Origin: Arcobacter siniprincipis
GTDB lineage: Bacteria; Campylobacterota; Campylobacteria; Campylobacterales; Arcobacteraceae
Reading direction: 5' to 3'
NCBI RefSeq assembly: GCF_048571125.1
Contig: NZ_CP182343.1
Location: 1,798,001 to 1,862,000, forward strand
DNA length: 64,000 bases
The translations under genes and the position numbers were made by a program. Positions within the stretch are counted from its first letter, which is position 1. Every line of letters begins with the position of its first letter. Positions 45,087 through 53,950 of the stretch are shown here, piece by piece. The notes under the pieces were generated by a model. That model saw only the letters and a program-made list of their open reading frames with translations, searched no databases and was not told where the DNA came from.

Positions 45087-46157
45087 GTGAATTATGAAAA
45101 CTATAATAATATTTATAAAGAAATACTCGAAGATAAAGAAGGGCAGTTGTCTGCAAATTATTTATTAAATAAATACAACATAATTCATGATGAAGAATTA
45201 ATCAATATTCTAAATCAAATTAAAAAGAATGAATATATTAATAGTGATAATGAATTAATTAGTAAGTTAATAAATGAATTAGATGAAAATGAAGATATTT
45301 TAAATATTAATGAAATAATTGATTTAAAAAATAAAATTATAAATTTAGAAGAGTTAAATGAAAACTATATAGAAAAATATGAGTCAATAAAAATCAATGA
45401 AAATAAAAATGTAAGTGAAAATGATAGAGAGAAGGGTAGAGATAAGGGTAGAAAAAATCAATATCTTGATAAGATTATAAAAAGTATTAGTCAATTTATA
45501 AAAAACCTTAAAATGATTCTTTTTAAATATTTTTCCAAAATCAATTACAAAGAAATAAAAAAGTATTTTTCTAAGATTGATATAAATTATATAAATAGCT
45601 TAGGTACAAAAAAATATATTTTGCTAATAATTCCTATATTTATTTTATTAGTTTCTTTCATCTCTTTTAATAACAAAACATCGAATCCTTCTGATATTCA
45701 ATTAGCAAATAAAGATATTATTTCTTTACCAATTGTAGAAGAAACATTTGAGAAAAAAGAGATTGAATCATCTCCTAAAGATAAAATTATCATGCCAAAA
45801 GAAAAAAATCTAGCAAATTCAGAAAAAATTCTTAATGCACTAGATGAAACAACAGTAGATGTAGTAAATAATGATGAAACAACAATAGATGAAACAATTA
45901 GCCAAGAAGATAACATATCAAAAGAGCAAAATCAAGAACAAGTTGCTTCTAATGCTACTGTAAAACTTGAAGATTTAAATGACATATCAAAATATATGAA
46001 AAATATAACATATAATGATAATAGTATTATTTATAAAGATAAAATATTCAAAGAAGGAGAAGATATGTTTGGATTTACTATCTATAAAATATCTTCAGCA
46101 TATGTAAAATTTGAAGATAAAATAACAAAAGTAAGAAAAAGATACTTATATAAATAG
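45087..46157 (+). CDS. Single-pass membrane protein with GspC/PilP-like C-terminal domain
   Basis: A 356-residue protein starting at GTG 45087 behind AAAGGAG. Residues 1-130 are acidic, helical and cytoplasmic; 130-172 are basic (KGRDKGRKNQ... KNLKMILFKYFSKI). One membrane helix follows (~177-195, YILLIIPIFILLVSFISF), then an acidic Thr/Asp/Glu-rich periplasmic linker (~200-295). The last 60 residues (SIIYKDKIFKEGEDMFGFTIYKISSAYVKFEDK) resemble the homology-region domain of GspC and PilP, which joins inner-membrane to outer-membrane parts of secretion or pilus machines. No such machine is in the window. A lipoprotein gene follows after 12 bp. The family as a whole is not one I know. Confidence 0.75.
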   Translation: MNYENYNNIYKEILEDKEGQLSANYLLNKYNIIHDEELINILNQIKKNEYINSDNELISKLINELDENEDILNINEIIDLKNKIINLEELNENYIEKYESIKINENKNVSENDREKGRDKGRKNQYLDKIIKSISQFIKNLKMILFKYFSKINYKEIKKYFSKIDINYINSLGTKKYILLIIPIFILLVSFISFNNKTSNPSDIQLANKDIISLPIVEETFEKKEIESSPKDKIIMPKEKNLANSEKILNALDETTVDVVNNDETTIDETISQEDNISKEQNQEQVASNATVKLEDLNDISKYMKNITYNDNSIIYKDKIFKEGEDMFGFTIYKISSAYVKFEDKITKVRKRYLYK

Positions 46158-46169
46158 AAAGAGGGGAAT

Positions 46170-46568
46170 ATGAAAAAATTTAATTTATTAGTATTATTAT
46201 CAGTTTTAATAATTTCAGGTTGTGCAAATGTATTTCAAGTTAAAAAAGATAAACCAAAAGAAGAAGTTGTAACTACAAATGTAGAGGAAAAAGACAATAA
46301 AAAAGAAGAAGCAGAAAAAAAACTTAATGAAAAATGGATATATTACACAATGATAAATCCAAAAACTGAAATATTTGTTTATAATGGTAATTATTCAAAA
46401 AATAATAGTTTACTAGAAGATAGACAAATAAAGAGTTCATTTTATTTGAGTGGTAAATCAGTTAGAATTTCAAAAATATTTGACACTAAGCTTGGAGATA
46501 GATATGGGAAAATAGCTAATAAGTCTCTTTTTATTTCTATGGATGACTTAACAACATACAAAAAGTAA
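46170..46568 (+). CDS. Lipoprotein paired with the membrane protein
   Basis: A 132-residue lipoprotein: signal MKKFNLLVLLSVLIISGC with lipobox ISGC (Cys18), a charged Lys/Glu linker (~25-55), and a beta-rich domain of about 75 residues (WIYYTMINPKTEIFVYNGNY...KSLFISMDDL). It begins 12 bp after the GspC/PilP-like gene with AGAGGGG upstream, so the two are co-transcribed and may span the periplasm together. It is the last plus-strand gene before the orientation switch. I do not recognise the family. Confidence 0.75.
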   Translation: MKKFNLLVLLSVLIISGCANVFQVKKDKPKEEVVTTNVEEKDNKKEEAEKKLNEKWIYYTMINPKTEIFVYNGNYSKNNSLLEDRQIKSSFYLSGKSVRISKIFDTKLGDRYGKIANKSLFISMDDLTTYKK

Positions 46569-46585
46569 GGTTTTCTTTTTGTATG
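46555..46585 (+). terminator. Hairpin at the end of the lipoprotein gene
   Basis: Perfect 11-base arms CATACAAAAAG (46555-46565) and CTTTTTGTATG (46575-46585) flank a 9-base loop that follows the stop codon. The left arm includes the last codons. No T run follows, so it may be a weak terminator or an mRNA-stabilising stem. Confidence 0.5.
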
Positions 46586-46610
46586 ATATAGCTTAGAAGT
46601 AAATATACAA

Positions 46611-46641
46611 TTAGTTTGAAAATTATAGTTTTCAATACTAA
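46611..46641. other. difH: Candidate dif site for XerH
   Basis: An inverted repeat with inner arms TTGAAAA (46616-46622) and TTTTCAA (46629-46635) around the 6-base centre TTATAG, extended outwards by TTAGT on the left and TACTAA on the right. That is two ~12-base arms around a 6-base centre, the architecture of dif sites. As far as I remember, Helicobacter and Campylobacter dif arms also end in TGAAAA/TTTTCA. No T run follows, so a terminator is unlikely. It sits in a 96-bp gap between convergent genes, where gene orientation flips for the following 17 kb. Sequence match to published difH was not checked. Confidence 0.6.
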
Positions 46642-46664
46642 ATAATATAAGTATATTATTAAAT

Positions 46665-47741
46665 CTATCTTTTTAAGTTCTTAGAAAAATCTACTATATA
46701 TTGAGCTATTTCATCTAAATGTACAATATCTTTTACAGCACCAACTTCGATTGCTTTTTTAGGCATTCCAAAAACTACACAGCTTTCTTCATTTTGAGCG
46801 ATTGTATAAGCACCATTGTCAAATAACTCTTTTATCCCTATCATTCCATCATCTCCCATTCCTGTCATCATCACAGCCATAGCAGAACTTCCTATAACAT
46901 TATTAACGGATCTAAACATAATATTTACACTTGGTTTATGATGTGATATTCTTATTCCATCAATAAGTTTTGTATAATATTCATTCCCTCTTTTTTCTAT
47001 ACTTAAATGCATATTACCAGGAGCTAAAAAAGCTTTTCCTTTCTCAAGTTTCATTCCATCAGTAGCTTCAAAAACTTCAAGAGCTGATTCAGTATTTAAT
47101 CTTTGGGCAAAAGACCTTGAAAAACCATATGGAATATGTTGTGTAATAACTATTGGAGGTAAATCATTTGGCAAAGATTTAAAAACTTTAAGTAGTGATT
47201 CAACACCACCTGTTGATGAACCTATTGCAATAACTTTAGAACCTCCTAATCTTGCTGGACTTGAGAGAAGTAACTCATCAGGATGATTTTTTGTATTTGT
47301 TTCTATCTTTGTTTTGTTCTTTTGGATAAATTGTGCTTTAGGCTTTTTAAGTGTATATTGTTTTAATAAAAAAGTAAGATTTAGTAAATTGTCTTTTACT
47401 CTTGATTGAAATGACATCATTGATTCACCATTCGCAGGCTTTTCTATATATCCAACAGCACCATCATCAAAGATATCATTTCCTCTTGCACCCTCACCTG
47501 ATACTACAACAGCTGGCATAGGATGAAGTCTCATTAGGTTTCTTAAAAAAGTAACTCCATCCATTTTTGGCATATTTATATCAATAGTTACCATATCTGG
47601 TTCAAACTTCTTGATTTTTTCTCTTGCATCAAAGGCATCAACTGCTTCATCAATAACTTCAAATTCATCAATAGAATTAATAATATCTTTTAAAATTCTT
47701 CTCATTGATAATGAATCATCAATTACTATTACTGTATACAT
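46665..47741 (-). CDS. cheB: Chemotaxis protein-glutamate methylesterase CheB
   Basis: A 358-residue CheB. The N-terminal receiver has the acidic pair DD (8-9), the phospho-acceptor Asp54 in TIDINMP and the conserved Lys in IEKP. The C-terminal methylesterase/deamidase has the catalytic Ser in AIGSSTGG, His in THIPYGFS and Asp in MTGMGDDG. It removes methyl groups from chemoreceptors when phosphorylated by CheA. In Campylobacter and Helicobacter CheB lacks the receiver or is absent, so this full-length form is of the Arcobacter type. It is the last gene of the cheY-A-R-D-B run and lies 10 bp after cheD. Confidence 0.95.
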   Translation of the reverse strand: MYTVIVIDDSLSMRRILKDIINSIDEFEVIDEAVDAFDAREKIKKFEPDMVTIDINMPKMDGVTFLRNLMRLHPMPAVVVSGEGARGNDIFDDGAVGYIEKPANGESMMSFQSRVKDNLLNLTFLLKQYTLKKPKAQFIQKNKTKIETNTKNHPDELLLSSPARLGGSKVIAIGSSTGGVESLLKVFKSLPNDLPPIVITQHIPYGFSRSFAQRLNTESALEVFEATDGMKLEKGKAFLAPGNMHLSIEKRGNEYYTKLIDGIRISHHKPSVNIMFRSVNNVIGSSAMAVMMTGMGDDGMIGIKELFDNGAYTIAQNEESCVVFGMPKKAIEVGAVKDIVHLDEIAQYIVDFSKNLKR

Positions 47742-47751
47742 TTAAATAGCC

Positions 47752-48429
47752 TTAAAATAGTTCAATATCCATCTCAGGAGCTGGTTCTGGATCATTGCCA
47801 AATAAATCCACACCACCAACATACTCTTTGAGAACTGGTGCTTTTGTAATTTCCACTTGTAAAGATTTTTCTTCTTGAATAACTTTTGAATCTGTTTCAT
47901 TTTTATTTGTAACTTTTATAAATGTTTCAAAATCATTAGTCATCAAAATTAATCTTGCATGATCACCTCTTGTATGTTCAGAAAGTATTTTAAAACCTTC
48001 TGATTTACAAAAATCTTTAGCGAATTCAACATTTCTATGTCCAATAGAATTAATACTACTAGCCATTAATTGCATAATATCTGCACCACCAGAAATCTTT
48101 GCTCTTAAATCTTTCTTTTGGCATCCTAATTTATACATTTCATTTAACATAGCCTCAACTGAATAAAGCCCATATTTCATATCTTCATTTGAATTATTAG
48201 TCGTCGGAAGTAAAAAATGGTTCATAGCTTTTATTTTTTTAGCTGTATCATAAAACATAATAGCAACACAAGAGCCAAGTAAAGTCTTAAAAGCTATATT
48301 ATCATTATCTGAACTAACTGCAAATTCTCCACCAATTACAGTATGTGCCCGATATCCTTTTATTACTTGAGTAGAAAGGTTATTAGAAATTTTTTCAATG
48401 CTTCCATCTTTATGACCTAAAATTATCAA
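47752..48429 (-). CDS. cheD: Chemoreceptor glutamine deamidase CheD
   Basis: A 225-residue CheD. The catalytic Cys is in LLGSCVAIMFYD, the His in AMNHFLLP, and a Thr-containing motif lies further on; the segment KISGGADIM is also typical. CheD deamidates glutamines of chemoreceptors and can interact with CheC or CheY. The C-terminal ~60 residues after the core form an acidic tail (VTKNETDSK...FGNDPEPAPEMDIELF) not found in the minimal family. The start is TTG at 48427-48429, overlapping the cheR stop by 4 bases (TTGA). Confidence 0.93.
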   Translation of the reverse strand: MIILGHKDGSIEKISNNLSTQVIKGYRAHTVIGGEFAVSSDNDNIAFKTLLGSCVAIMFYDTAKKIKAMNHFLLPTTNNSNEDMKYGLYSVEAMLNEMYKLGCQKKDLRAKISGGADIMQLMASSINSIGHRNVEFAKDFCKSEGFKILSEHTRGDHARLILMTNDFETFIKVTNKNETDSKVIQEEKSLQVEITKAPVLKEYVGGVDLFGNDPEPAPEMDIELF

Positions 48430-49268
48430 GATACTTCCTTCTCTTTAATAAAAATATTTTGCCCTATTCTTCTAACATAAGCCTCAAGTTTACCAGGACT
48501 TTCGGAATGCCCAATATATAGCGTTCCTCCAATTTTTAGATGTCTAAACAACCTAAATAAAATCTTTTCTTGGTCTATTGCAGAAAAATAAATTAGTACA
48601 TTTCTACAAAATACTACATCAAATTGATTTTTTGCAAAAGGATAATTTGCATCATTTAAATTCATAACTTGAAAAGTAACCATTTTTTGAAGTTCTGGTT
48701 TTACTTTTATAAGAATCTCTTCCGATGCTAAATTTTTTTCAACTCTTTTTTTAAAGTATTTTTGGGGTTTTAACCAACTGGGAAACTCTTTTGAACTTTT
48801 TGAAAATCGGTATATCCCATTTGCTGCATATTGTAGTACATTAGTATCAATATCTGTTGCGATTATTGATGCATTTATTCTTTTACCTAATTCTTCTTGA
48901 GTTTCTAAAATTGTCATCGCCATTGAATAAGGTTCTTCTCCAGTTGATGAAGCAGAACAATATAATTTTATATCCTGACTATGCTTTAACAACTCAGGTA
49001 AAACCCTATTTTTCAAATCAGCAAAATGGAATTCTTCCCTAAAGAAATGTGTTTTATTAGTTGTAAAAGCATTTATAAATTCTGTTTTATAATTACCCTC
49101 TTTAATAGCATCCAGTAAATCATCTAAAGAACCTTGAAATGAAGCATTCCTCTTTAATTTATGAAGTCTATTTGAAATCATAATATCTTTATTTTCAGTA
49201 AGAGTTATCCCAGTAAAAGAGTATAACAACTCTTTTACTTTTTCATGTAAATGTAAAGTATCATCCAT
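48426..49268 (-). CDS. cheR: Chemoreceptor methyltransferase CheR
   Basis: A 280-residue CheR. It has the N-terminal helical domain (residues ~1-75) and the SAM-binding domain with LYCSASSTGEEPYSMAM, an IIATDID motif and FDVVFCRNVLIYF. CheR methylates glutamates of chemoreceptors using S-adenosylmethionine and opposes CheB. It starts 2 bp after the cheA stop and overlaps cheD. No TPR or pentapeptide tether is visible. Length and motif order are standard. Confidence 0.95.
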   Translation of the reverse strand: MDDTLHLHEKVKELLYSFTGITLTENKDIMISNRLHKLKRNASFQGSLDDLLDAIKEGNYKTEFINAFTTNKTHFFREEFHFADLKNRVLPELLKHSQDIKLYCSASSTGEEPYSMAMTILETQEELGKRINASIIATDIDTNVLQYAANGIYRFSKSSKEFPSWLKPQKYFKKRVEKNLASEEILIKVKPELQKMVTFQVMNLNDANYPFAKNQFDVVFCRNVLIYFSAIDQEKILFRLFRHLKIGGTLYIGHSESPGKLEAYVRRIGQNIFIKEKEVS

Positions 49269-49270
49269 TT

Positions 49271-51319
49271 TTATGAAGCTTTAACTATACCTAATTCTTT
49301 TTCTTTTTTGATTTGTGCATTTATTATTCCTAATACATCTAAAATCAAGCCAATACTTCCATCACCTCTAACAGTTGCAGCACCTATACCTTGAACTGGT
49401 CTAAAATTTTTATCCAAAGGTTTAACAACTACTTGATATTGATTTAAGAATTCATCAATAGCAATTGCAATTTTTGTGTTACCTTGTTTAACGACTATTA
49501 ACATTCCATCTTCAAGTTTAGGATATCCTGGTTCTACTCCAAAAAGTTTATGAAGTTTTACAATTGGAATGAATTCTTCTCTTAACATTAATAAATCTTG
49601 CGCACCATCACCAATCTTTTTAATCATTTCAGAAGTTGGTTGTAATGATTCAACAATAGAGTTTAAAGGTAAGATATATCTTTCTTCACCAACTGCTATA
49701 TCAAGACCATCAAGAATTGCAAGTGTTAATGGCAACATAATAGTAATAGTTGTACCACCACCAATTGTAGTATCTAAATTAATTGCTCCACCTAATTTAT
49801 GAATATTAGTTTTAACAACATCCATCCCCACACCACGTCCTGAGATATCTGTAACTTGATCTGCTGTTGAAACACCTGCTCCAAATACTAACATTGCTTT
49901 TTCATTATCTGTCATTTTTGATAATTGATTTTCATCAATCAATCCATTTTCTAGAGCTTTTTGAGCAACTCTTTCTCCATCAATTCCTTTACCATCATCT
50001 TCAATTGTAATAATCATTTGACCATTAGCTTGTTCTGCAGAAATAATTATCTCACCCATTTCATTTTTTCCAGAAGCTACCCTATTTTCAGGAGTTTCAA
50101 TACCATGGTCTAGTGAATTTCTAATAATATGCATTAAAGGATCTGTCAACCCCTCAATCATAGCTTTATCAATCTCAACATTATCACCGAAATGTTTGAA
50201 ATCAACTTTTTTATTTAATTTCTTAGAAATATCTCTTACAACTTTTGGGAACTTAGAATAAATTGATTCCATAGGTACCATTCTTATACTCATAATAGAA
50301 TCTTGCATATCTCTAATATGTCTTTCAAGTTGTTCTAATCTTTCATATACTGAATTTTGTACTTTATTATCTTCGATAGAAGAAGTAAATTGTTTTAACA
50401 TTGCATTTGTAATAACTAAATCACCAACATTATTCATTAATAAATCAATTTTGTCAAGATTTATTCTAATGTTATTAGTTGCAGCTGCAGGTTTTTTTTC
50501 TTCTCTATTTCGTGCAGCAGCAGCTGGTCTAGTAGCAGTTGGTGCACTTGCAGGAGCAACTGCTTTTGAATTTGGTGTTGAAGACTCTTGTTGTTTTTCT
50601 ACTATTGGTGTTTCTTCTTTTTCTGGCGCTTTTATAGTTGCAGTTGGTGTAATCTCTTGGGCATCATCAAAAAATCCAAAATTCTCATTATCTAAACTTT
50701 CAGTAGATACATTTGAAATTTTAATATTATCATTGAAAAATCCAAAAGAATCATTTTCCAATGAATCTTCAACATCAATATCATCTTCAAATATTCCATA
50801 AGAATTAGAATTTAAGTTAATTTTTTCACTAGAAGATTCTATTGGAATAACTTCAGGATGTATCTCTTCTTGTTGAATAACCTCAATTGGTGTTTCATTT
50901 TGTTGAGAAATAGATTCTCCATTAATATATGCTCTTATTTGGATTAAAAGCTCTGAAGTCATTGATTCAAAAGTATTTCGATCAATATCTTCTGCAACTT
51001 CTAATTCCAAAATCTCTTTCATAACATCCATGCAGTCAATTAAAACACCTGCCATTTCAGGAAGATATTCTATTTGATGGTTTCTCAATTTATCCATCAT
51101 ATTTTCAACATCATGAGTAAATTCTGCAAATATTGGAAGTTCTACAGAAGCTCCACTTCCTTTTAGAGTATGTACATCTCTAAAAAGCTGACCCATTTCT
51201 TCTTCAGTAAGTGAGCCATTTGTCTCAGCTTCTAATAAAACATTATCAGCTGATTCAAAAAGTTCTACAGCTTCTTCTAAAAACATTTCTCTATATTTTG
51301 ATATATCAAAACCAGACAT
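49271..51319 (-). CDS. cheA: Chemotaxis histidine kinase CheA
   Basis: A 682-residue CheA. The HPt domain (1-~105) has the phosphorylated His50 in RDVHTLKGSG. A long linker (~140-280) holds two or three copies of an FGFFDD-like motif (YGIFEDDI, FGFFNDNI, FGFFDDA) that could be docking peptides, and an Ala/Pro-rich stretch. Then come the dimerisation helices, an ATPase domain (N box HIIRNSLDHGIE; G boxes DDGKGID and GRGVGMDVV) and a C-terminal CheW-like domain. There is no fused receiver, unlike CheAY of Campylobacter and Helicobacter. The separate cheY precedes it by 12 bp. Confidence 0.96.
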   Translation of the reverse strand: MSGFDISKYREMFLEEAVELFESADNVLLEAETNGSLTEEEMGQLFRDVHTLKGSGASVELPIFAEFTHDVENMMDKLRNHQIEYLPEMAGVLIDCMDVMKEILELEVAEDIDRNTFESMTSELLIQIRAYINGESISQQNETPIEVIQQEEIHPEVIPIESSSEKINLNSNSYGIFEDDIDVEDSLENDSFGFFNDNIKISNVSTESLDNENFGFFDDAQEITPTATIKAPEKEETPIVEKQQESSTPNSKAVAPASAPTATRPAAAARNREEKKPAAATNNIRINLDKIDLLMNNVGDLVITNAMLKQFTSSIEDNKVQNSVYERLEQLERHIRDMQDSIMSIRMVPMESIYSKFPKVVRDISKKLNKKVDFKHFGDNVEIDKAMIEGLTDPLMHIIRNSLDHGIETPENRVASGKNEMGEIIISAEQANGQMIITIEDDGKGIDGERVAQKALENGLIDENQLSKMTDNEKAMLVFGAGVSTADQVTDISGRGVGMDVVKTNIHKLGGAINLDTTIGGGTTITIMLPLTLAILDGLDIAVGEERYILPLNSIVESLQPTSEMIKKIGDGAQDLLMLREEFIPIVKLHKLFGVEPGYPKLEDGMLIVVKQGNTKIAIAIDEFLNQYQVVVKPLDKNFRPVQGIGAATVRGDGSIGLILDVLGIINAQIKKEKELGIVKAS

Positions 51320-51331
51320 AATAACACCTTT

Positions 51332-51700
51332 CTATCTATTTAAAACTATATTAACAGCTTTTAGTAATTGATCTGGAACAAATGGTTTTACAATCCAACC
51401 AGTAGCTCCTGCCGCTTTCCCTTTTGCTTTCATGTCATCACTTCTTTCAGTTGTTAAAACTAAAATAGGTTTTGTTTTATATTTATCTACTTTTCTTAGT
51501 TCACCAATTAATGTCAATCCATCCATATTTGGCATATTAACATCAGTAATAATTAAATCAAAGTTATTTCCATTTGCTTTTTCTAAACCGTCTACACCGT
51601 CTACTGCTGCAATTACATCACTATATCCACCCTCTTTGAGAGCGTATGTTAACATGTCTCTTAACATAGTCGAATCATCCACTATTAAAAGCTTTGCCAT
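51332..51700 (-). CDS. cheY: CheY-type response regulator
   Basis: A 122-residue single-domain receiver. It has the acidic pair VDDS (8-9), phospho-acceptor Asp53 in ITDVNMP, the conserved Thr in VLTTE and Lys in WIVKPF, so all phosphorylation residues are present. It is the first gene of the chemotaxis run, right before cheA, and so is the probable substrate of CheA. Whether it binds the flagellar switch or serves as a phosphate sink cannot be told, since such genomes often have several cheY genes. The 70 bp upstream, after pnp, presumably holds its promoter. Confidence 0.92.
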   Translation of the reverse strand: MAKLLIVDDSTMLRDMLTYALKEGGYSDVIAAVDGVDGLEKANGNNFDLIITDVNMPNMDGLTLIGELRKVDKYKTKPILVLTTERSDDMKAKGKAAGATGWIVKPFVPDQLLKAVNIVLNR

Positions 51701-51770
51701 AGTATTTCCTTAATACGAAAAAATAATATTCATAAATAATAACTAAAGAACTATTAAATTAGTATAAAAA

Positions 51771-53948
51771 TTAAATATTAGCCGAAGCTAATTCAATTCT
51801 ATCTCTACTAACTTTTAATACTTTTAATTCAACTTTATCACCAACACTTAAAACATCAGATACATTTTTAACTCTTTCTTTTGATATTTTAGAGATATGT
51901 AATAAACCTTCACCACCTTTTGGTAGTTTCATAAATGCACCAAAATCAACTATTCGCTCAACAATCCCCTCTAAAACTTCTTCTTCTTTATATAAAGAAT
52001 CAAAAATAATTTTCTCATTTTGTTTTCTTGAAGGAGCATTATCTGAAATTGTTTTAATATGTGCACAAGCGTCTAATACATTTTGTTTATTATCACCAGC
52101 TACTTTTACATTACCACTATCTCTATCTAAATCAATTGAAACAGAAAATTTTTCTATAATCTCTTTTATTGTAGACCCTGCTTTTCCAATCACTACCATA
52201 ATTTTGCTAGGATCAATTGCAAATTGTTCCATTAATGGTAAAGCTGGGCTTGGAACGATTTCAACGGCTGCTTCTTCCATAAGAGTTAAAATATGCTCTC
52301 TCCCCTCTTTTGCTTGTAAAAGAGCTTCTTTTAAAACACTTAATTCTATTCCACCAAGTTTTATATCCATTTGTAAAGCGGTAATTCCTGTTTTTGGACC
52401 AGCAACTTTAAAGTCCATATCTCCATCATGATCTTCTAGTCCCATGATATCAGTTAATACACAATATTTATCACCTTCAACAACCATACCCATAGCAACA
52501 CCTGCAACTAATCCTGATATTGGTATTCCTGCTGCTTTTAAGGCTAAAGAACCACCACATACTGTTGCCATAGAAGAAGAACCATTTGATTCTAAAATTT
52601 CAGATACTAATCTAACAGTATCACCAAAATCTCTATCAATAGTAGCTTCCAATGCTCTTTTACCTAAATTACCATGTCCTAATTCTCTTCTTCCTACACC
52701 AAACATAGGTTTTGCTTCACCTACAGAAAATCCAGGGAAATTATAGTGAACCATAAAATTTTCCATAGAAGTTGATTTTTCATTTAATGTTTCAAACATT
52801 TGTCCATCTTTAGCACCTGCTAAAGTTGCCACAACCAAGGCTTGTGTTTCACCCCTTGTAAATAAACAAGAAGAGTGAGCAGATGGCAGAATATTTGTAT
52901 CAATAGATATAGGTCTAACAGTTTTTAAACCTCTCCCATCAGCTCTTACATGCTCATTTACGATCATTGCTCTTACAACTTCTTTTTTTACAATTGAAAC
53001 AGCTTCATAAACATTTTCAAAAGGAAATTCATTTGAAGTACAATATTCATCTTTTGCAATTTTTTTAGCCAAATCTTTTAATTCAGTTGCTCTTTCACTT
53101 TTAGCTAATTTTTTAACAGCACCTTTTACATCATCTAAATATGTGTTTTTTACATGTGTTATCAAATCTTCTGGAATTGTAAATTCTACTAATTCAACAT
53201 CGAATTTTTCTTTACAAACATTTTCAAATCCAGTCTCATATGTTGAATTAGCTTCTTTTAAAGCAGTTTGGGCAACTGAAATAGCCTCAACTAATTCTTC
53301 TTCTGTCATTTCATTTGTTTTATGAACTTTTGAAAAAGCTTCAATATCTACTTCTACCATCTCTTCAGATGAAATAGATCTCATTTCAATCATAAGAAGC
53401 TCATCTTTTGATCCAGCTACATATAAGTCTAAAGTTGAATTTAGCATATCTGTAACATTTGGATTAACTACATATTTACCATCAATTCTAGCAACTCTAA
53501 CACCAGCAACTGATTTTTTCACAGGAATATTAGAAGTATATAAAGCAGCACTTGCCGCATTTAAAGCTAAAGTTTGTAAGTCAACATCTTTATCCGCACT
53601 TAAAACCATTACTGTAATTGTAGTAGGATAAACATAACCTTTTGGGAAAAGTGGTCTTAAACTTCTATCTATAATTCTTGATGTTAAAGTTTCTAATTCA
53701 CTTGGTTTACTTTCTCTTTTGAAAAATCCACCAGGTATTTTTGCTGCTGCGTATGCTTTTTCTATATATTGTACTGTTAGTGGAGTAAAATCTTCAGAAA
53801 CAGGATTATCAAACTCACTTACAACTGTTGCTAAAACAACTGCATTACCACATTTTGCTAAAACTGACCCATTAGCTTGTTTTGCAACTTTATTAAACTC
53901 AAAAATCTCATCTTTTCCATTTAATTCAAATTCGCATACTGTTGACAT
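51771..53948 (-). CDS. pnp: Polynucleotide phosphorylase
   Basis: A 725-residue PNPase: two RNase PH-like domains joined by a helical domain, then a KH domain (IMVVIGKAGSTIKEIIEKF) and an S1 domain (GIVERIVDFGAFMKLPKGGEGLLHISKI). It degrades RNA from the 3' end with phosphate and takes part in RNA quality control and cold adaptation. The conserved GRREIGHG-like motif is seen as GRRELGHGNL. Length is normal. It follows the phosphoribosyltransferase gene by 2 bp, in the same order as in Helicobacter pylori. The ATG is at 53946-53948. Confidence 0.97.
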   Translation of the reverse strand: MSTVCEFELNGKDEIFEFNKVAKQANGSVLAKCGNAVVLATVVSEFDNPVSEDFTPLTVQYIEKAYAAAKIPGGFFKRESKPSELETLTSRIIDRSLRPLFPKGYVYPTTITVMVLSADKDVDLQTLALNAASAALYTSNIPVKKSVAGVRVARIDGKYVVNPNVTDMLNSTLDLYVAGSKDELLMIEMRSISSEEMVEVDIEAFSKVHKTNEMTEEELVEAISVAQTALKEANSTYETGFENVCKEKFDVELVEFTIPEDLITHVKNTYLDDVKGAVKKLAKSERATELKDLAKKIAKDEYCTSNEFPFENVYEAVSIVKKEVVRAMIVNEHVRADGRGLKTVRPISIDTNILPSAHSSCLFTRGETQALVVATLAGAKDGQMFETLNEKSTSMENFMVHYNFPGFSVGEAKPMFGVGRRELGHGNLGKRALEATIDRDFGDTVRLVSEILESNGSSSMATVCGGSLALKAAGIPISGLVAGVAMGMVVEGDKYCVLTDIMGLEDHDGDMDFKVAGPKTGITALQMDIKLGGIELSVLKEALLQAKEGREHILTLMEEAAVEIVPSPALPLMEQFAIDPSKIMVVIGKAGSTIKEIIEKFSVSIDLDRDSGNVKVAGDNKQNVLDACAHIKTISDNAPSRKQNEKIIFDSLYKEEEVLEGIVERIVDFGAFMKLPKGGEGLLHISKISKERVKNVSDVLSVGDKVELKVLKVSRDRIELASANI

Positions 53949-53950
53949 AA

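Noticed and set aside
46611..46641. The 46.6-kb inverted repeat as a bidirectional terminator of the convergent genes
   Set aside because: The stem is only AT-rich with 7 perfect pairs and no T run follows on either strand. A separate hairpin at 46555-46585 already follows the lipoprotein gene.
50451..50801. Antisense open frames over cheA, pnp, lptD, clpV and other genes (60-138 codons)
   Set aside because: They lie fully inside strong genes on the other strand, have no family features or ribosome binding sites, and have biased composition typical of shadow frames.
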